Source of the DNA: Hyphomicrobiales bacterium
GTDB taxonomy: Bacteria > Pseudomonadota > Alphaproteobacteria > Rhizobiales > Rhizobiaceae
Assembly: GCA_900473175.1 (NCBI GenBank)
Contig: UCKM01000025.1
Coordinates: 62,001-126,000 of the forward strand
Reading direction: 5' to 3'
Length of the DNA stretch: 64,000 nucleotides
The notes beneath the pieces are model-generated. The model worked only from the letters and a program-made list of their open reading frames with translations, did not search any database and was not told the origin of the DNA. The first letter of the stretch is position 1. Every line of letters starts with the position of its first letter. A program made the translations under genes and the position numbers. Below are positions 43,101 to 52,957 of the stretch, piece by piece.

Positions 43101-45746
43101 TTAAGCCAGCGTTCGCTCGACGATATCGCGAACATCCGCCGAAAGGCCGGTAACCGTGGCAATGGTTGCGAGCGCTTCGCGCGCGTGCTCGCGGCGCACG
43201 GGTTCGAAGGAGCGCCATGACCGCATTGCCGTCAGCAGCCGCGCGGCGAGCTGTGGGTTCTTCTTTTCGATCGTCAGGATCGTCTCGGCGAAGAACCGGT
43301 AGCCGCCGCCGTCGGCCCGGTTGAAGCCGGTCTGGTTGCCGCTTGAAAATGCCCCGATCAAGGCGCGGGTCCGATTCGGATTGTCGAGCGAGAACAGTTT
43401 GTGCGTCATGAGGCCCTGCACCTTGTCGAGCGCCTCGCTCCCGGGCTGCATCGCCTGCACGATGAACCATTTGTCCATGACGAGCGGATCGTTGCCGAAG
43501 CGCTCTTCGAAGGCTTTCAACGCCTGGACCGTGGCGTCGCTGCCGCTGAAGCGCTGGACGAGCACGCCGAGCGCGGCGGCGCGGTCGGTCATGTTGTCCG
43601 CATGCCGGAACTGACTGGTGGCGCGCTGCGGATTGGCCTCTGCGGCGCTGAGGTAATCGAGCAGCACATTGCGCAACGCGCGGCGGCCGGCACTGGCCGC
43701 ATCGGGCTGGAAAGCCCCTTGCTGATCGAGATCGTTGTAGAGCTGCGCGAATTTCTCCGCATGTGTTTCGGCGACAGCCTTGATCAAGGCCTCACGACTG
43801 CCGAGAATGGCGTCGGGGTCGATATTGGCACCAAGTTCACGCGCGATATCGCTCTCGGAAGGAATGCTGAGGCAAAGCGCCCGGAACGCCTCGTCCAGGG
43901 TAACGTTGAAGGCGATCTCGCCAAGTAGTTTGATCGATGAGTTTTCAACCGTCGCCGGTTTGCCGCCGCGAATGCGCTTCGAATTGCTGGTGAGCTTGGT
44001 GTTGAGAAGTTCCGTGAGAGCCTGCCAGCGCGTCACCTCGTCAGCGTCATTGCGGGCAAGGAAGATGAGGTCGGAGCGCGTCAGTTCGCTGGTCAGCGTG
44101 ACCGGTGCCGAGAACCCGCGCAGCAACGATGGCACCGGGCGTTCGGCAATGCCCGAAAAACTGAAGCGCTCCTTGCGCTTGCGCAGGTGGATGACGTCGC
44201 CCTTGACCAATCCGCCTTTGGCCGAGCGTGGCTTGAGTTCACGGCCCTTTGCACCGATGAGCCCGAACTTCACCGGGATATGCATCGGCTTCTTCGAGGG
44301 CTGTCCAGGCGTCGGCTTGAGTGACTGTTCGATTTCAATCTCGAATGTCTTCGTCGCCTGATCGTAGTCGTAAGTAATGGCAAGATTGGGCGTGCCTGCC
44401 TGATCATACCACAGCGCAAACTGGCTGAGATCCTCGCCGGAGGCGTCTTCGAATACCTTGATGAAATCCTCGATCGTCGCGGCGTCGCCGTCATGGCGTT
44501 CGAAATAAAGGTCCATGCCTTTGCGGAAGAGATCGGGACCGAGAATCGTGCGGATCATGCGCACGACCTCGGAGCCTTTTTCGTAGACAGTGGAGGTATA
44601 GAAATTGTTGATCTCGCGGAACTGCCGCGGACGGACCGGGTGGGCGAGGGGGCCAGCATCTTCCGGAAACTGATGTGCCTTGAGGCCCTTCACTTCAGCG
44701 ATGCGCTTGACCGGGCGTGAGCGCATGTCGGCCGAGAACTCGTGGTCGCGATAGACGGTAAGACCTTCCTTCAAGCAAAGCTGGAACCAGTCCCGGCAAG
44801 TGATTCTATTGCCTGTCCAATTGTGGAAATATTCGTGGGCGATCACGCCCTCGATTCCGGCATAATCGGTATCGGTCGCCGTCTCGGGGTCGGCGAGCAC
44901 GTACTTGTCGTTGAAGACATTGAGGCCCTTGTTCTCCATCGCCCCCATGTTGAAATCGGACACCGCAACGACGTTGAACACATCGAGATCGTATTCGCGG
45001 CCGAATGTGTCCTCGTCCCATTTCATTGAACGCTTCAGCGCATCCATGGCGTACCGCGCGCGCGGCTCCTTGCCATGTTCGACATAGATGCCAAGATCGA
45101 CGTGGCGGCCCGAGCCAGTGGTGAAGGTGTCGGTGATGACGCCCAGATCACCGGCGACCAGCGCAAACAGATAGGCGGGCTTTGGATGTGGATCGTGCCA
45201 AACGGCGAAATGGCGTCCATCGGTAAGCGCACCCTTATCTTTTGGATTGCCGTTCGACAGAAGCAGCGGCGCTTCCTTGCGCTCTGCTTCCACCCGGACG
45301 GTATAGACGGAGAGCAGGTCGGGCCGATCTAGGAAATAGGTGATGCGCCGGAAACCTTCGGCTTCGCACTGGGTGCAATAGACCCCACTTGAACGATAGA
45401 GACCGGTCAGTTGCCTGTTGGTCGTCGGATTGACCTCAGTGGTAATTTCGAGCGTGAATCTGCCGCTGACCGGCAGGCCGCGAATTTCAAGGCGGTCCGG
45501 GGTCGCCACATAGGCATTGTCCCCAAGAGGGGCGCCATCGATCCGGATATCAATGAGCTTGAGTTCATCGCCGTCGAGGATGAGCGGTGCGTCAGCGGCA
45601 GTGCCCTGCCTGCGCTCTATCTGCAATGTGGACTTGACGGTGGTGCGTTCGGGATGAAGGGCAAAATCCAGATGCGTTTGGGGAATGAGAAAATCGGTTG
45701 GCTTGTAATCATCCAGATGAAAAACTTGGCCGGTATCGGTACGCAT
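43101..45746 (-). CDS. pepN: Aminopeptidase N (M1 family)
   Basis: An 881-residue zinc aminopeptidase that trims N-terminal residues from peptides in the cytosol. The start is the ATG at 45744-45746 (MRTDTGQVFHLDDYKPTDFL); the frame is open upstream but that extension is antisense to the divergent transporter and has no family match. The exopeptidase motif MGAMENKG and the zinc site HEYFH (304-308) with Glu327 (LKEGLTVYRD) are intact. The C-terminal helical domain is complete. Length matches the alphaproteobacterial family. Confidence 0.95.
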   Translation of the reverse strand: MRTDTGQVFHLDDYKPTDFLIPQTHLDFALHPERTTVKSTLQIERRQGTAADAPLILDGDELKLIDIRIDGAPLGDNAYVATPDRLEIRGLPVSGRFTLEITTEVNPTTNRQLTGLYRSSGVYCTQCEAEGFRRITYFLDRPDLLSVYTVRVEAERKEAPLLLSNGNPKDKGALTDGRHFAVWHDPHPKPAYLFALVAGDLGVITDTFTTGSGRHVDLGIYVEHGKEPRARYAMDALKRSMKWDEDTFGREYDLDVFNVVAVSDFNMGAMENKGLNVFNDKYVLADPETATDTDYAGIEGVIAHEYFHNWTGNRITCRDWFQLCLKEGLTVYRDHEFSADMRSRPVKRIAEVKGLKAHQFPEDAGPLAHPVRPRQFREINNFYTSTVYEKGSEVVRMIRTILGPDLFRKGMDLYFERHDGDAATIEDFIKVFEDASGEDLSQFALWYDQAGTPNLAITYDYDQATKTFEIEIEQSLKPTPGQPSKKPMHIPVKFGLIGAKGRELKPRSAKGGLVKGDVIHLRKRKERFSFSGIAERPVPSLLRGFSAPVTLTSELTRSDLIFLARNDADEVTRWQALTELLNTKLTSNSKRIRGGKPATVENSSIKLLGEIAFNVTLDEAFRALCLSIPSESDIARELGANIDPDAILGSREALIKAVAETHAEKFAQLYNDLDQQGAFQPDAASAGRRALRNVLLDYLSAAEANPQRATSQFRHADNMTDRAAALGVLVQRFSGSDATVQALKAFEERFGNDPLVMDKWFIVQAMQPGSEALDKVQGLMTHKLFSLDNPNRTRALIGAFSSGNQTGFNRADGGGYRFFAETILTIEKKNPQLAARLLTAMRSWRSFEPVRREHAREALATIATVTGLSADVRDIVERTLA

Positions 45747-45965
45747 CGTATAACTGTCCTTTATGTGGTGCCGGAACCTATCCGCCTTTTGAATTGCATA
45801 CAACTGGAGCCGAGGGGGCGTAGACCCGATCACCCGAATGTTTGCGTCACAAATGCAACGTGATCGGCTTTGCATCTGGCTTGTCAGTTCAAACATGCAT
45901 ATAGATATATCAGTTTCCAGTCCAATTGCGGCCAGCCGTCGTCTTCTCCTCAAGGAATCCCAGTC

Positions 45966-46949
45966 GTGACCACTATTGTTCACCAGCGAGACGGTGAACC
46001 CCCTGTCGCAGAGAAGCTGCGCACCACCAATGTGATGCTTGGAATTGGTCTCAAGGTCGCTTCGGTCTGTGTCTTTGTCTGCATGTCGAGTCTGCTCAAG
46101 GCATCGGATGGGATCCCGGCAGGTCAACTTGTCTTCTTCCGCTCGTTTTTCGCGATCTTCCCGGTCATCACCTTCATCGCCTGGCAGGGGCAGATGAGCG
46201 TTGCCTTCAAGACGAGCGAACCATTCAGCCATTTCTGGCGGGGCTTCGTCGGCGTCAGCGCGATGAGCCTGAGTTTTTACGGGCTTACCAAGCTGCCGCT
46301 GCCGGAGTCGATCGCCATCAGCTATGCGACGCCGCTGCTGACCGTTGTGTGCAGCGCCATCTTCCTGCGCGAGACCGTGCGGCTCTATCGCTGGTCGGCT
46401 GTGTGTTTCGGTCTGGTCGGCGTACTGATCATCCTGTGGCCGCGCATGTCCTTTTTCACCGGCGAGACCGAATTTGGCGGTGATCAGGCGATCGGCGCGC
46501 TGGCAACGCTCGGCGGCGCCGGACTTGCTGCCATCGCGATGCTGCTGGTGCGCAAGCTGGTGCAGACCGAACGCACGCCGACGATCGTCGTCTACTTTTC
46601 GATCGCCTCAAGTCTGATCGCCTTGGTGAGTTTCCCCTTCGGCTGGGTATGGCCGACGGGATTACAGGCCACTTATCTCGTCATGGCCGGCATTGCCGGG
46701 GGCGTGGCGCAGATCCTTTTGACGGAAAGCTACCGGCACGCAGACATGTCGGCCATTGCTCCATTCGAATACACGTCCATGCTGCTGGGGCTTGCCATCG
46801 GTTACCTGCTCTTCGGCGATATTCCGACAACGGAGATGATCACAGGCGCGGTTATCGTAATCAGCGCCGGCATCTTCATCATCTACCGGGAGCACAGGCT
46901 GGGATTGGCCCGGGCGAGGGCGCGCAAGGCATCGACACCGCAGGGCTGA
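45966..46949 (+). CDS. EamA-family (DMT) transporter
   Basis: A 327-residue inner-membrane transporter with about ten transmembrane helices in two EamA halves (SSLLKASDGIPAGQLVFFRSF and AIAMLLVRKLV... VAQILLTESYRHADMSAIAPFEYTS). Start at the GTG 45966 with AAGGAA 9 bases upstream; the first 25 residues are polar and cytoplasmic. Such proteins export amino acids or other small metabolites; the substrate is not known. Divergent from pepN; its stop abuts the convergent MFS gene with no gap. Confidence 0.85.
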   Translation: MTTIVHQRDGEPPVAEKLRTTNVMLGIGLKVASVCVFVCMSSLLKASDGIPAGQLVFFRSFFAIFPVITFIAWQGQMSVAFKTSEPFSHFWRGFVGVSAMSLSFYGLTKLPLPESIAISYATPLLTVVCSAIFLRETVRLYRWSAVCFGLVGVLIILWPRMSFFTGETEFGGDQAIGALATLGGAGLAAIAMLLVRKLVQTERTPTIVVYFSIASSLIALVSFPFGWVWPTGLQATYLVMAGIAGGVAQILLTESYRHADMSAIAPFEYTSMLLGLAIGYLLFGDIPTTEMITGAVIVISAGIFIIYREHRLGLARARARKASTPQG

Positions 46950-48200
46950 TCACTGCTCGCCCTGGGCTGCCTCGCTCAAAGGGTGCAACTGCAAAGTTTC
47001 CGGTGTTTGCGGCCGATCATGCGGACGAATGGCAAAATCGGGTCGCGCCGAAGGCGCCTGCGACGCGCGGCGCAGGCTGCGCCAGAATGCATAGGATCCG
47101 TATGCGGCATAGCTGATTGCCATCGTGACGAAGAAGCCCGAGGGGCCGTTCAAATCCATCAGGCGGCCGGCAATCTGCGGCCCGATCATGCTGCCTATGC
47201 CATAGACGATCAGCAAGCCACTGGAAATCTTGACGAATTCGCTTGGCTCGGCGAAGTCGTTCGCGTGCGCGACGTTGAGAGAATAGATCGGAAACAGCAC
47301 CGTCCCGAAAGCAAACATCAGCGTGTAGATCACCCACGGCGTTGTGGGCTCGACCATGATCATCGTCAACGAAATTGCGACACCGCCCATACCGGCCACG
47401 ACCATTACATAGCGCCGGTCGACGAAATCCGAGATACGGCCGATCGGATATTGAAAGATCGCGCCGCCTATCATCGAAGTAGCGATCATCGTTGCGATAC
47501 CGAAGGTCGAAAGGCCGATGTCGCGTCCATAGACGGCGGAGAGGAAGTTCCATGCGCCGGCGATAATTCCGGCGAGAAGCGAGCCGATCAAGGCGGCCGG
47601 CGATTTACGGTAGAGGTCGGGAAGATCGAGCGAGACTTGCGTCAAGGGGCGGGGCGACTGCGCATTGGACAGGCCCGTGGGCACGAGAGCAGCAGCGTAA
47701 ATCAGCGCCCCGATCATGAACAATGCCTGCGTTGCCGGGTTGCCAAATGGCAGGATGTACTGTCCAACAAGAAGCCCGATCATCGAAACGATCATGTAGA
47801 TCGAGAACACCATGCCGCGCGTCGCATTGGTCACCCGCTCGTTGAGCCAGCTTTCGATGACCATATAGCTGCCGGCAAGCGAAAACCCCGCGAGCGCGCG
47901 AAAGAGTGTCCAGGCCCAGGGGTTGATGATCAATCCGTGCATCAGCATCGACATGCTAAGCAGCGTCAGGAGAACAGCAAAGACGCGTACATGGCCGACA
48001 CGCCGGACGAGACGGGGTACGATGATGCACCCGCCGGTGAAGGCGAGTGCGTAACCGGTGCCGAGCCAGCCGATTGTCGTCGGCGACCAGCCTTCCATGC
48101 CGGCGCGCAATGGCAAAAGGATGCCTGCCAGGCCACCTGCCGTCAGCATCAGGAACGTGCTGGTCAATAGTGCCGTGATCGGCAAGAGCTGGCGAAACAT
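46950..48200 (-). CDS. MFS transporter (YcaD-like)
   Basis: A 416-residue major facilitator with twelve predicted helices. The loop 2-3 motif is degenerate (LVRRVGHVRVFAV) and GRISDFVDRRYVMVV is the matching motif in the second half. Overall it resembles the YcaD/COG0477 group with LRAGMEGWSPTTIGWLGTGYALAF at the N-terminus. A cytoplasmic histidine- and proline-rich tail of about 45 residues ends the protein. Substrate unknown. Convergent, stop-to-stop, with the EamA gene. Confidence 0.85.
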   Translation of the reverse strand: MFRQLLPITALLTSTFLMLTAGGLAGILLPLRAGMEGWSPTTIGWLGTGYALAFTGGCIIVPRLVRRVGHVRVFAVLLTLLSMSMLMHGLIINPWAWTLFRALAGFSLAGSYMVIESWLNERVTNATRGMVFSIYMIVSMIGLLVGQYILPFGNPATQALFMIGALIYAAALVPTGLSNAQSPRPLTQVSLDLPDLYRKSPAALIGSLLAGIIAGAWNFLSAVYGRDIGLSTFGIATMIATSMIGGAIFQYPIGRISDFVDRRYVMVVAGMGGVAISLTMIMVEPTTPWVIYTLMFAFGTVLFPIYSLNVAHANDFAEPSEFVKISSGLLIVYGIGSMIGPQIAGRLMDLNGPSGFFVTMAISYAAYGSYAFWRSLRRASQAPSARPDFAIRPHDRPQTPETLQLHPLSEAAQGEQ

Positions 48201-48300
48201 GTGTGATCCTGCGTTTCAATGTTGGAAACTACAGGTTTCAATCGGCCCGCAAGCCAGAGATTACGACACTGCCATTCCAGTTTTGCGCCAAGCGAATGGA

Positions 48301-49122
48301 TTATTCCATCAATGCGCGCAACCGGATTTTGACGCTGATGAAATCGCGCCAGGCAAAACGCTTCTGCGCCGGATTGCGTAGGAGATAGGCGGGATGCAGC
48401 GTCGGCATGACGGGTATTTCCGTGCCGGAAGCGGTGAGATGGCTTTTCCAGTTGCCGCGCAGGCGCAAAATTCCCTCGCTCGCATTGGTCAGCGCCTTGG
48501 CGGCGGGACCGCCGAGTGCGACCAGCAGTTTCGGATTGGCAAGCTCGATCTGACGCTCGAAGAAGGGGCGGCAAATCTCGGTCTCAAGCGGTGTCGGCGT
48601 GCGGTTGCCCGGCGGACGCCACGGGATCGTATTGGCAATATAGACGCTCGTGCGATCAAGGCCGATGGCGGCGAACATGCGGTCAAGCAATTGCCCCGAA
48701 CGTCCAATGAAGGGAATGCCCTCGAGATCCTCCTCACGACCCGGCGCTTCGCCGATGAACATGATCGAGGCATCGGGGTTGCCATCGGCGAAGACCAGGT
48801 TCTTGGCGGTGAACTTCAGGTTACAGCCGTCGAAGGCGGTGAGCTGCGCGCGCAGTTCTTGGAGCGTTGCGGCGCTTGAGGCAAGTTGGCGCGCCATGGC
48901 GATCTTGGCATCATCGGGCACCGACGCCTTGTGGAGCGGCGTTTGGGCAGGCGGACTTGCCTGCTGCCGTTCTGACTGTTGCTGCGGGGCGGCAACGCGT
49001 GGCGCCGGCGCCGCCGCACGCTTCACCTCGCTCTGCGAAAACCTGTCAACGGGCGCTTCCTCGAGCGGCGTGTCGACGCCCGCTTCGGCATAGAAGTGCA
49101 GCAATTCACGCAGGTGGGGCAA
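48301..49122 (-). CDS. Uracil-DNA glycosylase (family-4-like, cysteine-poor)
   Basis: A 273-residue base-excision-repair enzyme. The start is the TTG at 49120-49122 with AAGGA 8 bases upstream and a stop six codons before it. A proline/glutamine-rich linker (about 35-65) leads to the catalytic domain with GEAPGREEDLEGIPFIGRSG, NTIPWRPPGNRTP and the C-terminal MPTLHPAYLLRNPAQK. Family-4 enzymes bind an iron-sulfur cluster with four cysteines; here only two (FDGCNL and EICRPF) remain, and the CRPP cysteine is WRPP. I believe this is the usual alphaproteobacterial form. It removes uracil from DNA. Confidence 0.85.
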   Translation of the reverse strand: MPHLRELLHFYAEAGVDTPLEEAPVDRFSQSEVKRAAAPAPRVAAPQQQSERQQASPPAQTPLHKASVPDDAKIAMARQLASSAATLQELRAQLTAFDGCNLKFTAKNLVFADGNPDASIMFIGEAPGREEDLEGIPFIGRSGQLLDRMFAAIGLDRTSVYIANTIPWRPPGNRTPTPLETEICRPFFERQIELANPKLLVALGGPAAKALTNASEGILRLRGNWKSHLTASGTEIPVMPTLHPAYLLRNPAQKRFAWRDFISVKIRLRALME

Positions 49123-49173
49123 TCGATGATCCTTTTCCTACTGACGTCGCAAATTGTGCGCTTGATTGCAAGT

Positions 49174-49785
49174 TCAAGAGGAGGGAATGCGCGGGTCCTG
49201 CACCAGATAGAAGACCCGCTTCGGTGTAAAATCGGCGATCGGAAACTCAAATGTGGCATTCTCGCCCGGATCGACCTTGCCGCTTCCAAATAAAAGACGA
49301 TCATATGGCTCGAAATCGTCGCTGTAATGGGCGAACCCCTTCGAGTGGATCAGGCCCGTCTTGTCACCGGGCTGATAGAAGGAAAGCCCGTCACCATAGT
49401 CGCTGGGTACATTGATATGCTCCTGCAACTCGAATTCGAACTCGATCCAGGGACGACCGCTGCCATTGATCGCCTGAACCTGCAAATAGAAGAGAATTCC
49501 AGCGTCCTGGCTCGGATCTGTCAACGTGACGTTGTCCGTCCGAATGACGAGTGTCGTCGGCGACGCGGAATGAAATTCTTCGGTCAGCACGATTGGATCC
49601 TTGAGTGTCCCCGATCCGCTTATTCCCCGGATGGTAAAACCGCCGAGCTCATCTGAAAAAGAGTAGGGGCCAGCCCTCCACAACTCCGACTCTTCCGCAG
49701 CCAACCCGTCTGCAACATAGCCAGATGAACACATACCGATGGCAAGGAAGCCATACAGCACCCAAATCGCTCGGGACAGTTTCAT
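49174..49785 (-). CDS. Secreted protein of unknown function
   Basis: A 203-residue protein starting MKLSRAIWVLYGFLAIG at 49785, with a signal peptide to about residue 30 (cleavage near GLAAEE). The mature part is beta-rich with repeated aromatic and glycine positions (DELGGFTIRGISGSGTLKDP, GILFYLQVQAINGSGRPW, FTPKRVFYLVQDP). I recall similar secreted proteins in other rhizobia but cannot assign a domain. It is divergent from the ETF-QO gene and stands alone. Confidence 0.65.
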   Translation of the reverse strand: MKLSRAIWVLYGFLAIGMCSSGYVADGLAAEESELWRAGPYSFSDELGGFTIRGISGSGTLKDPIVLTEEFHSASPTTLVIRTDNVTLTDPSQDAGILFYLQVQAINGSGRPWIEFEFELQEHINVPSDYGDGLSFYQPGDKTGLIHSKGFAHYSDDFEPYDRLLFGSGKVDPGENATFEFPIADFTPKRVFYLVQDPRIPSS

Positions 49786-50069
49786 CCGGTCTCCAATCGC
49801 CAAATGATGGCCACCAGCAGTCGGTTATGTGTTTGTCCTTGAGTATGAACGAAATGCCGCATGGCGCAACTGCCCCTTGTCGTCCGCTCTCGATATTGAC
49901 GTTTACGTCAAGGTAAATTATGAGAATTCGTGCAATCGTCGTCGGATGAGGGCAATTGGCCGCATCTGGAATGCGTACTACCCACTGTCTTACGGCTATT
50001 GTTGCGCTACAAATCGGAAAAACACGGATTTTGAATCGTGTTAAGGGGCAAGGCATTCAGGAGGAAACC

Positions 50070-51737
50070 ATGAGCGAGACAACCGAACTTCCAGAGCGCG
50101 AGAGCATGGAGTTTGATGTCGTGATCGTCGGGGGAGGGCCATCGGGCCTGTCCGCAGCCATCAGGCTCAAGCAGATCAATCCTGAACTCTCCATCGTCGT
50201 GCTTGAAAAGGGCGGTGAAATCGGGGCGCACATTCTCTCTGGAGCTGTGGTCGATCCGATCGGCGTTGATAAACTGCTCCCGGGCTGGCGCGACGAGGAG
50301 GGTCATCCCTTCAAGACGCCAGTGACCGCCGATCATTTCCTTGTGCTTGGACATTCCGGCTCGATACGGTTGCCGAATTTCGCCATGCCGCCACTGATGA
50401 ACAATCATGGCAATTTCATTGTCTCGCTTGGCAATGTCTGCCGTTGGCTCGGAACCAAGGCCGAGGAACTTGGTGTTGAGATCTATCCGGGCTTTGCCGG
50501 TTCAGAAATGCTCTACGACGACAAGGGCGCTGTGATCGGCGTCGCCACCGGCGACATGGGTATCGAGAAAGATGGAACGCCCGGACCCGCCTATACGCGC
50601 GGCATGGCACTCCTCGGCAAATATGTGTTGATCGCCGAAGGCGCGCGCGGCTCGCTGGCCAAGCAGTTGATCAACAGGTTCAAGCTCGACGAAGGCAAGG
50701 AACCGGCGAAATACGGCATCGGCCTCAAGGAGCTTTGGCAGATCGACCCTGCCAAGCACAAGCTCGGCCTCGTGCAACATTCGTTCGGCTGGCCTTTGGA
50801 CATGAAGACCGGCGGCGGATCGTTCCTCTATCACCTTGAGGACAACACTGTTGCCGTCGGCTTCGTGATGCACCTCAACTACAAGAACCCGTACCTCTCA
50901 CCATTCGAGGAATTCCAGCGCTTCAAGACCCATCCCGCCATCCGCGGTACATTCGAAGGCGGCAAGCGTCTTTCCTACGGAGCGCGTGCCATCACTGAGG
51001 GCGGCTGGCAGTCGGTGCCGAAGCTTTCATTCCCCGGCGGTGCGCTGATTGGCTGCTCGGCCGGCTTCGTCAATGTGCCGCGCATCAAGGGTTCGCACAA
51101 TGCCATGCTGTCCGGCATGTTGGCAGCCGAGCATGTGGCCAAGGCAGTTGCGGACGGGCGGAACAACGACGAACTGATCGGTTATGAAAACGCCTGGCGG
51201 TCCAGCGAGATCGGCAAGGACCTGAAGCGCGTCCGCAATGTCAAGCCGATGTGGTCCAAGCTTGGCACCATTGGCGGTGTCATGCTCGGGGGCCTCGACA
51301 TGTGGCTCAACACCATCTTTGGCGGCTGGTCGCCCTTCGGCACGTGGAAGCATGGCAAGACCGATGCGGCTTCGCTGCAGCCTGCCAGCAAATATTCCCC
51401 GATCGCCTATCCGAAACCCGACGGCGTCCTGACGTTCGATCGCCTGTCCTCGGTGTTCCTGTCAAACACCAACCATGAGGAAAACGAGCCGGTTCACCTG
51501 ATCGTCAAGGATCAAGCGCTACAGAAATCCTCCGAACACGATGTCTATGCCGGCCCATCGACCCGCTATTGTCCGGCCGGTGTCTACGAATGGGTTGACG
51601 AGGGTTCTGGCCCGAAATTCGTGATCAACGCGCAGAACTGCGTCCACTGCAAGACGTGCGACATCAAGGATCCGAACCAGAACATCAACTGGGTGCCGCC
51701 GCAAGGCGGCGAGGGGCCGGTCTATACGAACATGTAA
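50070..51737 (+). CDS. Electron transfer flavoprotein-ubiquinone oxidoreductase
   Basis: A 555-residue inner-membrane-associated flavoprotein that passes electrons from reduced ETF to ubiquinone during fatty acid and amino acid oxidation. AGGAGG precedes the ATG at 50070. The FAD motif VVIVGGGPSGLSAA is near residue 15, the ubiquinone region lies around the middle, and the C-terminal 4Fe-4S ferredoxin domain has CPAGVYEW and CVHCKTCDIKDP. Full length and all cluster cysteines present. A terminator hairpin follows immediately, within the end of the convergent gene. Confidence 0.95.
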   Translation: MSETTELPERESMEFDVVIVGGGPSGLSAAIRLKQINPELSIVVLEKGGEIGAHILSGAVVDPIGVDKLLPGWRDEEGHPFKTPVTADHFLVLGHSGSIRLPNFAMPPLMNNHGNFIVSLGNVCRWLGTKAEELGVEIYPGFAGSEMLYDDKGAVIGVATGDMGIEKDGTPGPAYTRGMALLGKYVLIAEGARGSLAKQLINRFKLDEGKEPAKYGIGLKELWQIDPAKHKLGLVQHSFGWPLDMKTGGGSFLYHLEDNTVAVGFVMHLNYKNPYLSPFEEFQRFKTHPAIRGTFEGGKRLSYGARAITEGGWQSVPKLSFPGGALIGCSAGFVNVPRIKGSHNAMLSGMLAAEHVAKAVADGRNNDELIGYENAWRSSEIGKDLKRVRNVKPMWSKLGTIGGVMLGGLDMWLNTIFGGWSPFGTWKHGKTDAASLQPASKYSPIAYPKPDGVLTFDRLSSVFLSNTNHEENEPVHLIVKDQALQKSSEHDVYAGPSTRYCPAGVYEWVDEGSGPKFVINAQNCVHCKTCDIKDPNQNINWVPPQGGEGPVYTNM

Positions 51738-52783
51738 TCAAGAGCCCGGCCAATGTGCCGGGTTTCTGATTTCGTCAGCATCACCGTCTGCTCGGCAGGC
51801 CCGTTATCGGCTACGCCGCTGATCGAGAAGTGCAGCAATAGCGGGAGATGGTCGGAGCCAACCGGCTGAAGTGTTTCGATGCCCTCCGGCGATATTCGTT
51901 CTGAAACAAGGATGTGGTCGATCGGAAGACCAATCCACCGCGCCGCGTGTGCGAACGTGCCATTGATCAGCCAACTCGGGCGCAGTCCTTCGACCAGGCG
52001 TGTGTTGCTGTACCCGGTCACGCTCTTCAGCGTCTCACTCCACGGGACGGCATTGAAATCTCCCGCAAGGATCATGGGGCCGCCTAGCCGAACCAGGTAT
52101 GGCTGCATCTCCTCGACATTCTCGGCTTGTTCGAAGGGCCATGGCCAGCCAAGATGCAGCGCCGCGACAAGTGCACTGCGACCGCCGAAGTCAATGCGCG
52201 CCAATGCCATCAAGCTATTGCCGACGCATTGCGGCGTGGTGCCTAGCGCAAATGGCCGCCGCGAAAGGATCGCAACCCCGCCAATTCGCTTGGTGCTACG
52301 GCAAAACAGATTATAGGGATACCGGGCTTCTATGGCCTTGAGCTTCGAGCGCCAATCGTTTGAGACTTCCTGCAAGGTGATGACGTCGGGCGTTTCGCGC
52401 GCGATCAGCCGAATGACGTCAGCTTGATCCTTATTGTCGTATCGCAGGTTCATCTGCATCAGCTTGTATTGCGGTTGACCGGCGGTGTCGGCGGGTGCCG
52501 CAGCCGGTTTAGTTGCAGCGGGCGCCTTGGCAGGCACGAGAACCGTTGCCAGCGCGGTGAGTGCAAGCACGATTGCCATCAAGCCTTCGCGCCAAAGCCC
52601 GAGCAAAAGCGCCGGAATGGCTGAAACTCCCGTCAGCACGGCAAGATGTATGCGGAAATGTGCGAATGCATCAAAGATCGGGTGAAGTTCACCGAAGAAT
52701 CCGAGTACCAGCGGTACCGAAAACACGATCGGCAGGAGTACGGCGGCGAGCGTCAACCTGGAGCGCTTTGGATTGCTGGTCAT
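51722..52783 (-). CDS. Endonuclease/exonuclease/phosphatase-family membrane protein
   Basis: A 353-residue protein starting at the ATG 52781-52783 (MTSNPKRSRLTLAAVLL). Three hydrophobic segments occupy residues 10-90, then a proline/alanine linker, then the EEP domain (about 115-330) with MNLRYDNKDQ, VITLQEV, HLGWPWPF, GDFNAVPW and GSDHLPLLLHF. This resembles the rhizobial periplasmic-facing EEP proteins (AvhB/VirD4-unrelated) with three N-terminal helices. Substrate unknown, possibly a phosphodiester or phospholipid. Its 3' end overlaps the ETF-QO gene by 16 bases. Confidence 0.8.
   Translation of the reverse strand: MTSNPKRSRLTLAAVLLPIVFSVPLVLGFFGELHPIFDAFAHFRIHLAVLTGVSAIPALLLGLWREGLMAIVLALTALATVLVPAKAPAATKPAAAPADTAGQPQYKLMQMNLRYDNKDQADVIRLIARETPDVITLQEVSNDWRSKLKAIEARYPYNLFCRSTKRIGGVAILSRRPFALGTTPQCVGNSLMALARIDFGGRSALVAALHLGWPWPFEQAENVEEMQPYLVRLGGPMILAGDFNAVPWSETLKSVTGYSNTRLVEGLRPSWLINGTFAHAARWIGLPIDHILVSERISPEGIETLQPVGSDHLPLLLHFSISGVADNGPAEQTVMLTKSETRHIGRALDYMFV
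51745..51766 (+). terminator. Terminator of the ETF-QO gene, inside the convergent EEP gene
   Basis: CCCGGC at 51745-51750 pairs with GCCGGG at 51757-51762, with a 6-base loop and TTTCT after it. It lies 8 bases after the ETF-QO stop and inside the last codons of the convergent EEP gene, which therefore encodes it on its own strand. Confidence 0.65.
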
Positions 52784-52957
52784 GGCCGCATTAAACCGGC
52801 AATTGCGACACAATCAAGATGATGATTTTGGACACGATCGCTTCTGTTTCCTGGACGCGTTGCATGCAAACTTTAGACCCATACCGGCTGAATGCTCTAG
52901 TGTGGCCGGGAATGGAACGCTAGAAAGGCACTACCCAACATCCTGTCCGGAGATCAC

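Noticed and set aside
45747-46232. N-terminal extension of PepN by about 160 residues
   Set aside because: It is antisense to the EamA transporter start and has no aminopeptidase similarity; the domain starts at MRTDTGQVF.
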